A DNA stretch of 64,000 nucleotides from Actinoplanes subtropicus (GTDB taxonomy: Bacteria; Actinomycetota; Actinomycetes; Mycobacteriales; Micromonosporaceae), in NCBI RefSeq assembly GCF_000721705.1, contig NZ_JOJL01000002.1, forward strand, positions 62,001 through 126,000, in the 5' to 3' direction. The notes under the pieces were generated by a model. The model was not told the origin of the DNA. It did no database searches and worked only from the letters and a program-made list of their open reading frames with translations. The first letter of the stretch is position 1; each line of letters opens with the position of its first letter. Positions 17,454 to 25,871 of the stretch are shown here, one piece after another. Made by a program: the position numbers and the translations under genes.

Positions 17454-18814
17454 CGGCTCTCCAGGGGCAGCTGGGCCTGGACCCGGTAGCCGCCGGTGAG
17501 CCGGGCGGCGGCCTGCAGGGTGCCGCCGTAGACGGCGAGCCGCTCGCGCAGGCCGGCCAGTCCGCGTCCGGTGGAATTGGCCGCCTCCGGGGCCGGCCGG
17601 CCGCCCGAGTCGGTGACCGTGATGCGCAGTTCGTCCGGCGCGTACGTGACGTCGACCGTGGCGCGGGCGCCCGAGGCGTGCTTGACGGTGTTGGTGAGCG
17701 CCTCCTGCACGACCCGGTACGCGGCGAGCTCGAGGCCGGCCGGCAACGCGTACCGGTCGCCGCTGGTGGTGACGGTGACGTCGATGCCGGCGTCGCGAAC
17801 CCGGTCGATCAGCGGCGGCAGCTGGGCCAGGCCGGGCTGCGGGGCGAGGGTGTCCTCGTCGTCCGCCGCCCCCAGCAGGCCCATGACGCCGCGCAGCTCG
17901 CCCAGGGCCGCACGGCCGCCCTGCTCGACGGCGAGCAGCGCGTCGCGGGCGGCCTCCGGCGCGCTCTGCAGCACCTTGCGGGCGGCACCGGCCTGGATGA
18001 CCATCATCGACACGTTGTGCGTCACGATGTCGTGCAGGTCGCGGGCCATCCGGGCGCGTTCCTGCCGGGTGGCCTCGCGCAGCGCGTCGGCCCGCTCGCG
18101 GCGCAGCCGGTCGGCGTGCTGGCGCCAGGTGCGCATGCCGTTGACGGCCAGCCCGATCGGCAGCAGCACCAGGAACGGCACCGTGCCGACCGGGACGATC
18201 GGCACGGCCAGGTCGTGGAACGAGCTGTACAGCAGCGCCGCGAGCGGCAGCGCGGCCAGGGCGAGGACCCGGTAGGGACTGTACGCGGCGGCGGTGTAGC
18301 CGGCGATCACGCAGGCGTAGAACGAGACGCGCAGGATGTCGGTGCCCGGCGAGTTGCCGTGCAGCGACAACACGGTGATCCCGAGGATCACCATGAGGGT
18401 CGCCAAGGGGTACCGGCGGCGCGCCAGCAGCGGGAGGATCGCGGCGATGGCGACCCAGCCCGGGCCCTGCGAATCGTGCGGCTCGCCGTAATACGGCTCC
18501 GGGGCGGGGCGGGGCAGCGGCGGGATGTCGGGCCCGCCCACCTCGGGTACCGGCACCGCGTGCACCACCGTGCTGTCGCTGGTGGTGGTCTCGAAGAGGT
18601 GCCCGGCGAGGCCGGTGCCGCCGAGCGCCGCCACGACGAACACCGCGACGAGCAGCGCGTCGAAGGCCCAGTTGCGGCGGGTCGGCCGCGGCGGCGGGCC
18701 GGAGCGGCGCAGCGCCCACGCGACCGGCGGCAGCGCGCGGAAGCGGCGCCACCGGGAGGGCGGTGGATCGGCGGTCACCGGCCCATTGTGTCCGGGCGGC
18801 CGAAGCGTACGCAT
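17450..18814 (-). CDS. Sensor histidine kinase, HisKA_3 type
   Basis: A 454-residue kinase. Start ATG 18814 has a GGGAG site 4-5 bases upstream; GTG 18778 is the alternative. One membrane helix (FDALLVAVFVVAALGGTGLA) leads to a short Pro-rich extracytoplasmic loop (residues 65-120), then four or five further helices to about residue 220. The phosphoacceptor helix is ARMARDLHDIVTHNVSMM. The ATPase domain shows VVQEALTNTVKHASG, TDSGGR and GLAGLRERLAVYGG. The loop, rich in Pro, Glu and Tyr (PDIPPLPRPAPEPYYGEPHD), may contact an envelope ligand. The layout beside an ABC exporter resembles cell-envelope or antibiotic stress detoxification modules. Confidence 0.92.
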   Translation of the reverse strand: MRTLRPPGHNGPVTADPPPSRWRRFRALPPVAWALRRSGPPPRPTRRNWAFDALLVAVFVVAALGGTGLAGHLFETTTSDSTVVHAVPVPEVGGPDIPPLPRPAPEPYYGEPHDSQGPGWVAIAAILPLLARRRYPLATLMVILGITVLSLHGNSPGTDILRVSFYACVIAGYTAAAYSPYRVLALAALPLAALLYSSFHDLAVPIVPVGTVPFLVLLPIGLAVNGMRTWRQHADRLRRERADALREATRQERARMARDLHDIVTHNVSMMVIQAGAARKVLQSAPEAARDALLAVEQGGRAALGELRGVMGLLGAADDEDTLAPQPGLAQLPPLIDRVRDAGIDVTVTTSGDRYALPAGLELAAYRVVQEALTNTVKHASGARATVDVTYAPDELRITVTDSGGRPAPEAANSTGRGLAGLRERLAVYGGTLQAAARLTGGYRVQAQLPLESR

Positions 18815-18910
18815 CCATCTCCCGACTACGCCGCAAGGATGACCCCGGCCCGGGAATGCGCTCTTCCGGCCGACGACCGAGGTGCCCGGGCGTCCCTAGC
18901 GTCCGCAACC

Positions 18911-19567
18911 ATGATTGATGTCGTAGATGTGAGCCGTCGTTACGAGGGCGACCAGGCCGCCCTCGACCACCTGAGCCTGCACGTCGCCGAGGGGGAGTGC
19001 CTGGCGCTGCTCGGCCCGTCCGGCAGCGGCAAGTCGACGCTGCTCAACCTGATCGCCGGCCTGGACCGCCCGACCGAGGGCACCGTCACGGTCGGCGGCA
19101 CCCGGGTGGACCGGCTGGGCGAGGCCGCCGCGGCCCGCTACCGCCGGGCCACGATCGGCCTGGTCTTCCAGTTCTTCAACCTGCTCGACGACCTGACCGT
19201 CGCCGACAACGTGCTGCTGCCCGCGCAGATCGCCGGCGCCCCCGCCGCCCGGTCCCGGCAGCGCGCCCGCGAACTGCTCGAGACGCTCGGCATCGACCGG
19301 CACGCCGACGCCTATCCCGGGCGGCTTTCCGGCGGCGAACGGCAGCGGGTCGCGGTCGCGCGGGCGCTGATGAACCGGCCGCCGCTGCTGCTGGCGGACG
19401 AGCCGACCGGCGCGCTCGACACCGCGTCCGGCGCGGAGGTCCGCAAGCTGCTGGTCGACCTGCACGCCGACGGCCAGACCATCGTCCTGGTCACCCACGA
19501 CGAGGCCCTGGCAACCACCGTCGCGACCCGCACCGTACGCCTGGTGGACGGACAGGTGACGGCATGA
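18911..19567 (+). CDS. ABC transporter ATP-binding protein (MacB/LolD type)
   Basis: A 218-residue ATPase with Walker A GPSGSGKST near residue 38, Q-loop VFQFFNLL, signature LSGGERQR, Walker B LLLADEPTGALD and switch His in LVTHDEA. Length and the FtsX-like partner place it with the exporters that move antimicrobial peptides or lipids. The start ATG has almost no leader with ribosome site (TCCGCAACC precedes it), so translation may be leaderless. Divergent from the kinase/regulator operon, with less than 100 bases for both promoters. Cotranscribed with the permease gene 85 bases downstream. Confidence 0.94.
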   Translation: MIDVVDVSRRYEGDQAALDHLSLHVAEGECLALLGPSGSGKSTLLNLIAGLDRPTEGTVTVGGTRVDRLGEAAAARYRRATIGLVFQFFNLLDDLTVADNVLLPAQIAGAPAARSRQRARELLETLGIDRHADAYPGRLSGGERQRVAVARALMNRPPLLLADEPTGALDTASGAEVRKLLVDLHADGQTIVLVTHDEALATTVATRTVRLVDGQVTA

Positions 19568-19652
19568 CCGCCTGCACCGAGCGACACTTCCGCGAGTTGC
19601 GCGGCCAGGCCGCAGGCGAGGGCCAGAAGGGCATGCCAAAGGAGGGCACAGC

Positions 19653-21893
19653 ATGAGTGCCATCCGGACCGTGGTGCGCGGGGCGCAGCGGCGCCGCGTC
19701 TCGACGATCGTGATCGTCGCGGCGACCACGATGGCGGTGACCGCGACCGTGCTCGCCGGCCTGCTGCTGGCCGCCTCGTCGGCGCCGTTCGACAACGCCT
19801 TCGCCCGGCAGCACGGCGCCCACCTGACCGCGCTCTTCGACTCGGCGAAGACCACCAAGGCGCAGGCCGCGGCCACCGCGGCGCAGGCCAAGGAGTCCAT
19901 TGGTCCGTTCCCGGTGGCCACCGCCACCCCGAAGCAGGACCCGGAGAACCCGCCCATCCCGCCGCTGACCGTGGTCGGCCGGGCGGACCCGGGCGCCGAC
20001 CCGATCGACAAGGTCACCCTGCTGGCCGGCCGCTGGGCGCGGACCACCGGCGAGATCGTGGTGGCCCGCACCAACCTGATGATCCCGCCCGGAATCGTCC
20101 TGCACCTGACGAACGGCTCCACGCTCAAGGTCGTCGGCGAGGCCCGGTCGATCAGCCGCACCGCGCAGGGCTGGGTGACCCCCGACGAGGCCGCCGCGCT
20201 CGGCCAGACCGGCTGGCAGATGCTCTACCGGTACGCCGACGCGAGCAGCGCGACCGCGATGACCGCACACAGGACCGCGCTCGGCCCGGCCGCGCAGGCG
20301 CAGTCCTGGCTGGACGTCCGCAACGACGCCGCGCACCGCACCCAGCTGTACGTGCCGCTGCTGAGCTCGTTCGGGCTGCTCGGCCTCGCCCTGGCCGCCC
20401 TGGTCATCGGCAACGTCACGGCCGGCACGATCGCCTCGGCCACCCGCCGCATCGGCGTGCTGAAGGCGCTCGGGCTGACCCCGTCGCAGGTGGTCCGGGC
20501 GTGCCTGGCCCAGGCGCTGATCCCCGGCCTGATCGGCGCGGTCCTCGGCATCGTCGTCGGCGACCTGCTCGCGGTGCCGTTGACCGCCGACGTCGCCGAC
20601 CTGTTCGGCACCGTCCCGCTGTCGGTCACGCCCTGGGTGGACGCCATCGCGATCGTCGCCGCGGTGCTGGTCATCGGCGCGACCGCGGCGCCGGCGGCGT
20701 ACCGGGCGGCCAAGCTGCGCACGGTCGACGCGCTCGCCGTCGGCCGTACCCCGCACAACGGCCGGGGCCGGGTCGCCGCCCGCCTCGCCGCCCGCACCCG
20801 GCTGCCGAGGCCGCTCAGCCTCGGCCTGGCCCAGCCGTTCACCCGGCCGGCCCGGCTGCTGGCCATGCTGGTCACGATCGGGCTCGGCGCGGCGGCGGCG
20901 ACCTTCGCCATCGGCCTGACCCTCTCGCTGCGCCAGGTGCAGGCCGCCCACGACGCGCCCGACACCTCCGCCGACGTGCTCGTCGCGCCCGACCGGCCCG
21001 GCGCCGACGACCCCCGGGCCGTCATCGCGGCCACGCCGGGAACCGGCCAGTTCTACGGCCGGGGACCCGCCGACATCACCGTCACCGGGCTGCGCGATGC
21101 CGCCCAGGGCACGGTCACCTCCGGGGACGCGCGCTGGGCCGGATACGCGATGCTCGCCGGCCGCTGGTACACCGCGCCGGGCGAGGCGGTCGTCTCGACC
21201 GGCTTCCTCACCGCGACCGGCATGCACCTCGGCGACACGGTCACCGGCGCCGGCCACCGGCCGCTCACCCTGGTCGGCGAGGTGTTCGACGGCAGCGCCA
21301 ACAACCACCTCTACACCGACGTCGCGAGCCTCTCCGCCGCCGGGGCGCAACCGTTCCTCGAGTGGTACGTCAAGCTCCAGCCGGGGACCGACCGTACCGC
21401 CTACATCGAGGCGTTGCGAAGCAAGAATGTGTACGCCGAGGCCACCAGGACCGAGGGCGTGGACGGGACGCTGCTCGTGCTCGACTCGCTCACCGCCCTG
21501 CTCACCGGGTTGCTGGTGTCGGTGGCCGGGCTCGGCGTGCTGAACGCGGTCGTGCTCGAGTCGCGCGACCGGGTGCACGACATCGGCGTCCACAAATCGG
21601 TGGGGATGACGCCGAAGCAGACCGCGGCGATGGTCGTCGCGTCGGTCGGCCTGCCTGGCCTGATCGGCGGCGCGGTGGGCGTCCCGGCCGGATACCTGCT
21701 GCACCGCTGGGCCCTCCCCGCGATGGCCCACGGCGCCGGCATTCGCCTTCCGCAAACAACAATTGACGTGTACGCCCCGGCCCTGCTCGCCGTCCTCGCG
21801 CTGGCCGGCCTGGTCCTCGCGGCGGCCGGCGCCCTGCTTCCGGCCGGCTGGGCCGCCCGCACCAGAACCGCGGTGGCGCTACGCACCGAATGA
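19653..21893 (+). CDS. FtsX-like ABC transporter permease
   Basis: A 746-residue permease with a strong AAAGGAGG site before its ATG. There is an N-terminal membrane helix (TIVIVAATTMAVTATVLAGLL), an extracytoplasmic domain to about residue 225, then three helices of an FtsX domain (SFGLLGLALAALVIGNVTAG...). A central break precedes a second helix at about 405, a second extracytoplasmic domain and a C-terminal FtsX repeat (LLTGLLVSVAGLGVLNAVV...DIGVHKSVGMTPKQ). This is the duplicated architecture of large single-gene permeases, which pair with one ATPase. Together with the gene at 18911 it probably removes a toxic compound from the membrane and is switched on by the adjacent two-component system. 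Confidence 0.92.
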   Translation: MSAIRTVVRGAQRRRVSTIVIVAATTMAVTATVLAGLLLAASSAPFDNAFARQHGAHLTALFDSAKTTKAQAAATAAQAKESIGPFPVATATPKQDPENPPIPPLTVVGRADPGADPIDKVTLLAGRWARTTGEIVVARTNLMIPPGIVLHLTNGSTLKVVGEARSISRTAQGWVTPDEAAALGQTGWQMLYRYADASSATAMTAHRTALGPAAQAQSWLDVRNDAAHRTQLYVPLLSSFGLLGLALAALVIGNVTAGTIASATRRIGVLKALGLTPSQVVRACLAQALIPGLIGAVLGIVVGDLLAVPLTADVADLFGTVPLSVTPWVDAIAIVAAVLVIGATAAPAAYRAAKLRTVDALAVGRTPHNGRGRVAARLAARTRLPRPLSLGLAQPFTRPARLLAMLVTIGLGAAAATFAIGLTLSLRQVQAAHDAPDTSADVLVAPDRPGADDPRAVIAATPGTGQFYGRGPADITVTGLRDAAQGTVTSGDARWAGYAMLAGRWYTAPGEAVVSTGFLTATGMHLGDTVTGAGHRPLTLVGEVFDGSANNHLYTDVASLSAAGAQPFLEWYVKLQPGTDRTAYIEALRSKNVYAEATRTEGVDGTLLVLDSLTALLTGLLVSVAGLGVLNAVVLESRDRVHDIGVHKSVGMTPKQTAAMVVASVGLPGLIGGAVGVPAGYLLHRWALPAMAHGAGIRLPQTTIDVYAPALLAVLALAGLVLAAAGALLPAGWAARTRTAVALRTE

Positions 21894-21903
21894 CGACCGC
21901 CGG

Positions 21904-21935
21904 CCGGCCGGGAGCGGCAGGACGCTCCCGGCCGG
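21904..21935 (+). terminator. Terminator hairpin after FtsX-like gene
   Basis: Perfect 12-base arms CCGGCCGGGAGC and GCTCCCGGCCGG with an 8-base loop, 11 bases after the permease stop. Symmetric, so it can also serve the convergent gene. Confidence 0.8.
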
Positions 21936-21951
21936 TGCGGTGGTCACGAGC

Positions 21952-21969
21952 CCGGGTTCAGGAACCCGG
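21952..21969 (-). terminator. Hairpin directly after the sugar dehydrogenase stop
   Basis: CCGGGTTC and GAACCCGG form an 8-base near-perfect hairpin with a minimal loop, 3 bases beyond the TAA of the leftward dehydrogenase gene. Confidence 0.6.
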
Positions 21970-21971
21970 AT

Positions 21972-24059
21972 TTACGAGCCCAGGCTCACGTGCAGGATGA
22001 CGTTGTTGCTGTTGTGCGGGGTGCTGTCCTTGTCGCCGTCGTTGGAGGTGGCCAGCCACATGCCACCGTCCGGCGCCGGCTCGGGGGTGCGCAGCCGGCC
22101 GTACGTGCCGTCGAAGAAGGTCTGCACGTTGGTCAGGCTGCTGCCGCTGATCACCTCGCGGTAGAGCCGGGTGCCGCGCTGGCACGCGACGTAGAGGACG
22201 TCCCGGATGATCGCGATGCCGCTGCACGAGCCCTGCGCCACCGGGTAGGTGTGCTTGGGCGCGAGGAAGCCGCTGGTCCCGCAGGTCCCCGAGGTGCCCT
22301 CGCAGGACGGCCAGCCGTAGTTGCCGCCCTTCACGATCAGGTTGGTCTCGTCCATGATGCTGTTGCCGAACTCCTGCTCCCACAGCCGGCCCTGGGAGTC
22401 GAACGCCAGGCCCTGCACGTTGCGGTGCCCGTAGCTCCAGACCGCGTTGTGGAACGGGTTGTCCGACGGGATGCTGCCGTCCGGGTTGATCCGCAGCACC
22501 TTGCCGTTGAGGCTGGCGGTGTTCTGCGCGTTGTCGCCGTTCTGCGCGTCGCCCGTACCGGCGAAGAGGTACTTGCCGTCGGGGCTGAACCGCAGGCGGC
22601 CGCCGTTGTGGTACTTGTTGCGCGCGATCCCGGTCAGCAGCACCTGCTCGGTGCTGGTGGTGAGCTTGTCGGCGGCCGGGTCGTACTTGATCCGGACGAT
22701 CCGGTTGTCGCTCGGCGAGGTGTGCATGATGTAGAGCCAGTGGTCGCTGGCGTAGCTCGCCGGGTTGATCTCCAGCCCGGTCAGGCCGCCCTCGCCGTCG
22801 GTGCTCTGCACGTTCGGCACCGTGCCGATCGTCTTCTTGGCCCCGGTCGCGGGGTCGAGGTGGACGATCGCGTGCGAGTCCCGCTCGTTGAACAGGATCG
22901 TGCCGTCGGGCAGCGTCACCAGGCCCCACACCACGTCGTCGTCCGTGCCCACCTGGGTGACCGTGCAGATCGGCTGGGTGCAGCCGCCGGTCGGGGTGGT
23001 CACGTCCAGTTCGGCGCTGGGGTCGCTCTCGTTCTTGTTGGCGTCCGAGGCGGTGACGACCAGCTTGTACTTGTGGCCGGGGGTGAGCGCGCCGAGCGAT
23101 GCGGTGGGCGTGTTGCCACTGGACGCACCGATCTTGGTACGCGGCGAGGACGACACGTCGTAGACGGTGTACCCGGTGACGCCGGTGTCGTCGGTCGACG
23201 CGGTCCAGGCGAGCGCGATGCTGGTGCTGGTGACCTTGGTGGTGTGCAGGTCGGCCGGCACGCTGGGCGGCGTGTTGTCGGTGGAGCCCGGGGTGGTGAC
23301 CGACAGCGTGCCGCTCGGCTGGGAGACGTTGCCCGCGGCGTCGCGGGCGTTGACGTAGAAGCCGTACGTCGTCTTGGGACTCAGGCCGCTGCAGGTGGCG
23401 GTGAGGGTGCTCGCGCCGACGCTCGCGCACAGCTGACCGTCGTGGTAGATGTCGTAGCCGGTCACGCCCACGTTGTCGGTGGCCGCGGTCCAGGCGATGG
23501 TGACGCTGGCCGAGGTGTCGCCGACGAGCGTCGGGGTGCCGGGCACGCCGGGCGGTGTGGTGTCCCCGCCGGTGCCGTAGACGGCGAATTCCTGCAGCGA
23601 GTAACCGTGCGACGAGTCCGAGCGGCACCTCTTCGTGCCGTTCATCCGCACGTACCGGCCGGTGCCGGAGAGACCGGTGAGGTTCTCCACGCCGCCCTTG
23701 CCCGTGGTCGTGCTCGAGATGGTGGTCCAGGTGACGTGGTCGGGCGAGGTCTGCACCTGGTAGGCGGTGGCGCAGGACGCGTCCCAGGTCAGCTGGACCC
23801 GGTGCACGGCGTAGGTCGCGCCCAGGTCGAGGTAGATCCAGGACGGGTCGATGTTCGCGGCGCTGGCCCACCGGGTCGAGGTGTCGCCGTCGTCCACGTT
23901 CGCGGCCGCGCAGCAGCCGCCCGACGAGGACGCGGTCGCCGGCTTGTTCAGCGACAGCAGCGTGTCGGCAGCCGCGGCCCGGGCGACGGCGCCGCCGAGC
24001 GCGACGACCACGAGCGCGGTGGCGCCGGCGAGCGCGGCTCTGAGCTTCAGGGCGCTCAT
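21972..24059 (-). CDS. Secreted PQQ-dependent sugar dehydrogenase with discoidin and FN3 domains
   Basis: A 695-residue exported protein. Signal peptide MSALKLRAALAGATALVVVALGG; a discoidin/F5-8C-like carbohydrate-binding domain (about 35-170, SLNKPATASSS...); two fibronectin III domains (about 175-265 and 270-360, TPPGVPGTPT and TPPSVPADLH). The rest is a six-bladed beta-propeller of the soluble aldose/glucose dehydrogenase type (GLTGLEINPASYASDHWLY, RNKYHNGGRLRFSPDGKYL, YGHRNVQGLAFDSQGRLW). The GHRN-QG segment is the PQQ-pocket signature. It would oxidise a released aldose at C1 outside the cell, passing electrons to a carrier. The start overlaps the fucosidase stop (ATGA), so the two are coupled. 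The sugar may be fucose or galactose released by its operon partners. No PQQ biosynthesis gene is in the window. Confidence 0.88.
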   Translation of the reverse strand: MSALKLRAALAGATALVVVALGGAVARAAAADTLLSLNKPATASSSGGCCAAANVDDGDTSTRWASAANIDPSWIYLDLGATYAVHRVQLTWDASCATAYQVQTSPDHVTWTTISSTTTGKGGVENLTGLSGTGRYVRMNGTKRCRSDSSHGYSLQEFAVYGTGGDTTPPGVPGTPTLVGDTSASVTIAWTAATDNVGVTGYDIYHDGQLCASVGASTLTATCSGLSPKTTYGFYVNARDAAGNVSQPSGTLSVTTPGSTDNTPPSVPADLHTTKVTSTSIALAWTASTDDTGVTGYTVYDVSSSPRTKIGASSGNTPTASLGALTPGHKYKLVVTASDANKNESDPSAELDVTTPTGGCTQPICTVTQVGTDDDVVWGLVTLPDGTILFNERDSHAIVHLDPATGAKKTIGTVPNVQSTDGEGGLTGLEINPASYASDHWLYIMHTSPSDNRIVRIKYDPAADKLTTSTEQVLLTGIARNKYHNGGRLRFSPDGKYLFAGTGDAQNGDNAQNTASLNGKVLRINPDGSIPSDNPFHNAVWSYGHRNVQGLAFDSQGRLWEQEFGNSIMDETNLIVKGGNYGWPSCEGTSGTCGTSGFLAPKHTYPVAQGSCSGIAIIRDVLYVACQRGTRLYREVISGSSLTNVQTFFDGTYGRLRTPEPAPDGGMWLATSNDGDKDSTPHNSNNVILHVSLGS

Positions 24060-25849
24060 CGGGCCACCGCCACACTCGAGCCGGACGGGTAGCTGGAGCC
24101 GAGCCACAATTCGTCGATGCGCAGCTGCTTCGACGACGCGTAGACGCTGTCCACCTCGAGCCGGATGTACCGCGTCGACTTGCCGATGTCGATGAACTGG
24201 GCGCCGCGCGCGTTGGGCAGCGTGCCCGACTTGACGGTGGTGTACGTGCTGTTGTCGCTGCTCGTCAGGATCTTGTAGTTGTGGATCCGGGCCGACGAGC
24301 CGCTGGTCTGGGTGATGGTGTCCTCGCGCTGGTTGATGGCGAGGTAGGCGGCGTTGCGCGCCGACCCCTGGTCGAGGGTGATCGACACCGGGGTGGTCTT
24401 CTTGCTGTCCCAGTAGTTCAGGTACGAGCCGTCGACCAGGTTGGCCGCCGCGTGCCCGCTCGCCGAGGCGGTGGCGCTCGCCTTCACGCCGGTGGTGATG
24501 CCGGTACGCCCGGACATGGTCACCTTGAAGACGGTGTCGTACTGGTCCCAGGCGGAGACGCCGCTGATCGTCAGGAACCCCTTGCTCTGGCTGAACGAGA
24601 TCGCCGCGCCGGTGCGGAGGTCGGTCACCGAGGAGACGACGTAGCCGCTGTCGCGCAGCTTCACCGAGCTGCCGGACGTGGGCTTGGTGACGACATGCAC
24701 GTACTGCAAATCGGGGTTGGTCTTGTTGATCGTGGTGTATCCGTAGGCGCCGTTGCCGAAGTTGCCGCCCGGCATGCCGCCGTACATGAACCCGCCGCCC
24801 TCGTCGCCGCCGATGGACTCCCAGATCGGCGGGAGGTACGACGCCATGAACGTGTTGAACTTGGTCTGGTTGCTCGGGAACTTGCCGTTGACCTGGGCGG
24901 TCTCGGCCATCAGCGATTTCACCGAGGAGCCGGCGTTGGCGATGTACCGGCCGATGTTCAGGGCGTAGTCGACGGACGAGTTGGACCCGTCGTACCACCA
25001 CGCGCCGGACGAGGGCAGCTTGTAGTCGGCCTCGGTCAGCCGCGGCTGGGCCGTGTAGTAGGCCTGCGGCATGTCGTACGCCGGCGTCATCCCGGTCTTC
25101 TGCTCGTTGCTGATCATGTCCATGATCGGCGTGTCTTCGTTGTTGTTGCTGATCGTCATGTTCGGGTGCAGCTGGTAGATCTGCTGGTAGAGGTTGTGGT
25201 CGAGCCAGTACTGGTTGTCGTTGTCGATCCAGAACCCGTCGAGCGTGGGGTGGCTCTTCATCACGTCGAAGAAGTTGTCGTAGCTGTACTCGCCGAAGCC
25301 GTCCTGGCTGTCCAGGTCGACGGTGTGCCCCTTGTAGGACGAGTACGCCGACGAGTCCATCCACTCGTGGTTCTTGTAGTCGTGCCACTGGGCGTCGTTG
25401 GTCATGTAGAGGATCACCCGCAGCCCGGCCGCGTGCGCCGCGGTGATCAGCTCACCGAGGAAGTCGCGCTTGGTGCTGCACGTGCCGGGGATGCTCGACG
25501 GCCAGGCCCGGCCGTAGCCGAGCTTGCTGTGGAAGGTGGCCAGGGTGAGGTAGCTGGCGTGCAGCTTCTGCGCCTCGGTGACCCAGTAGTTCGCGCTCCA
25601 GCCGCCGTCGGTGATCGCCTTCTCCCAGGCCGAGCAGCTGGTGTAGCCGGGCGAGGTGAGCATGCCCCAGTGCAGGAACACGCCGGCCGTTGCGGCGCGC
25701 AGGAAGTCCTGCCGGGGATTGGTCAGGTCGGCGCGGGCCGGGCGGTCGGCGCCGAAAGCCACGAGCGTGGTCGCGACCAGGGCGAGGACCGCCGCCAGCG
25801 CGGCGGCGCGCCGCCTTCGGATGCGGGGGAGGAATTCGAGGAAGGACAC
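24056..25849 (-). CDS. Secreted GH29-like alpha-L-fucosidase with C-terminal discoidin domain
   Basis: A 597-residue protein from GTG 25849, with AAGGGG upstream. A signal peptide ends near ADRPARA. The catalytic domain has AGVFLHWGMLTSPG, FHSKLGYGRAWPS, KRDFLGELITAAHAAGLRVILYMT and DGFWIDNDNQYW, whose Asp is the expected nucleophile. The C-terminal 150 residues are a discoidin-like beta-sandwich (GHAAANLVDGSYLNYWD...FIDIGKSTRYIRLEV). GH29 enzymes release alpha-L-fucose from glycans, and fucose occurs in rhamnogalacturonan and xyloglucan. It is second in a three-gene operon after GH27 (22-base gap) and coupled to the dehydrogenase. A longer paralogue lies at 45906-48812. Exact specificity is uncertain because the subgroup is divergent. 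Confidence 0.85.
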   Translation of the reverse strand: MSFLEFLPRIRRRRAAALAAVLALVATTLVAFGADRPARADLTNPRQDFLRAATAGVFLHWGMLTSPGYTSCSAWEKAITDGGWSANYWVTEAQKLHASYLTLATFHSKLGYGRAWPSSIPGTCSTKRDFLGELITAAHAAGLRVILYMTNDAQWHDYKNHEWMDSSAYSSYKGHTVDLDSQDGFGEYSYDNFFDVMKSHPTLDGFWIDNDNQYWLDHNLYQQIYQLHPNMTISNNNEDTPIMDMISNEQKTGMTPAYDMPQAYYTAQPRLTEADYKLPSSGAWWYDGSNSSVDYALNIGRYIANAGSSVKSLMAETAQVNGKFPSNQTKFNTFMASYLPPIWESIGGDEGGGFMYGGMPGGNFGNGAYGYTTINKTNPDLQYVHVVTKPTSGSSVKLRDSGYVVSSVTDLRTGAAISFSQSKGFLTISGVSAWDQYDTVFKVTMSGRTGITTGVKASATASASGHAAANLVDGSYLNYWDSKKTTPVSITLDQGSARNAAYLAINQREDTITQTSGSSARIHNYKILTSSDNSTYTTVKSGTLPNARGAQFIDIGKSTRYIRLEVDSVYASSKQLRIDELWLGSSYPSGSSVAVAR

Positions 25850-25871
25850 GGTGGTACCCCTTTCGCAAAGA

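Noticed and set aside
2567..21893. A secondary-metabolite biosynthetic cluster around the SARP gene
   Set aside because: No polyketide, peptide synthetase, terpene or other biosynthetic core gene is present; the neighbours are regulators and transporters.
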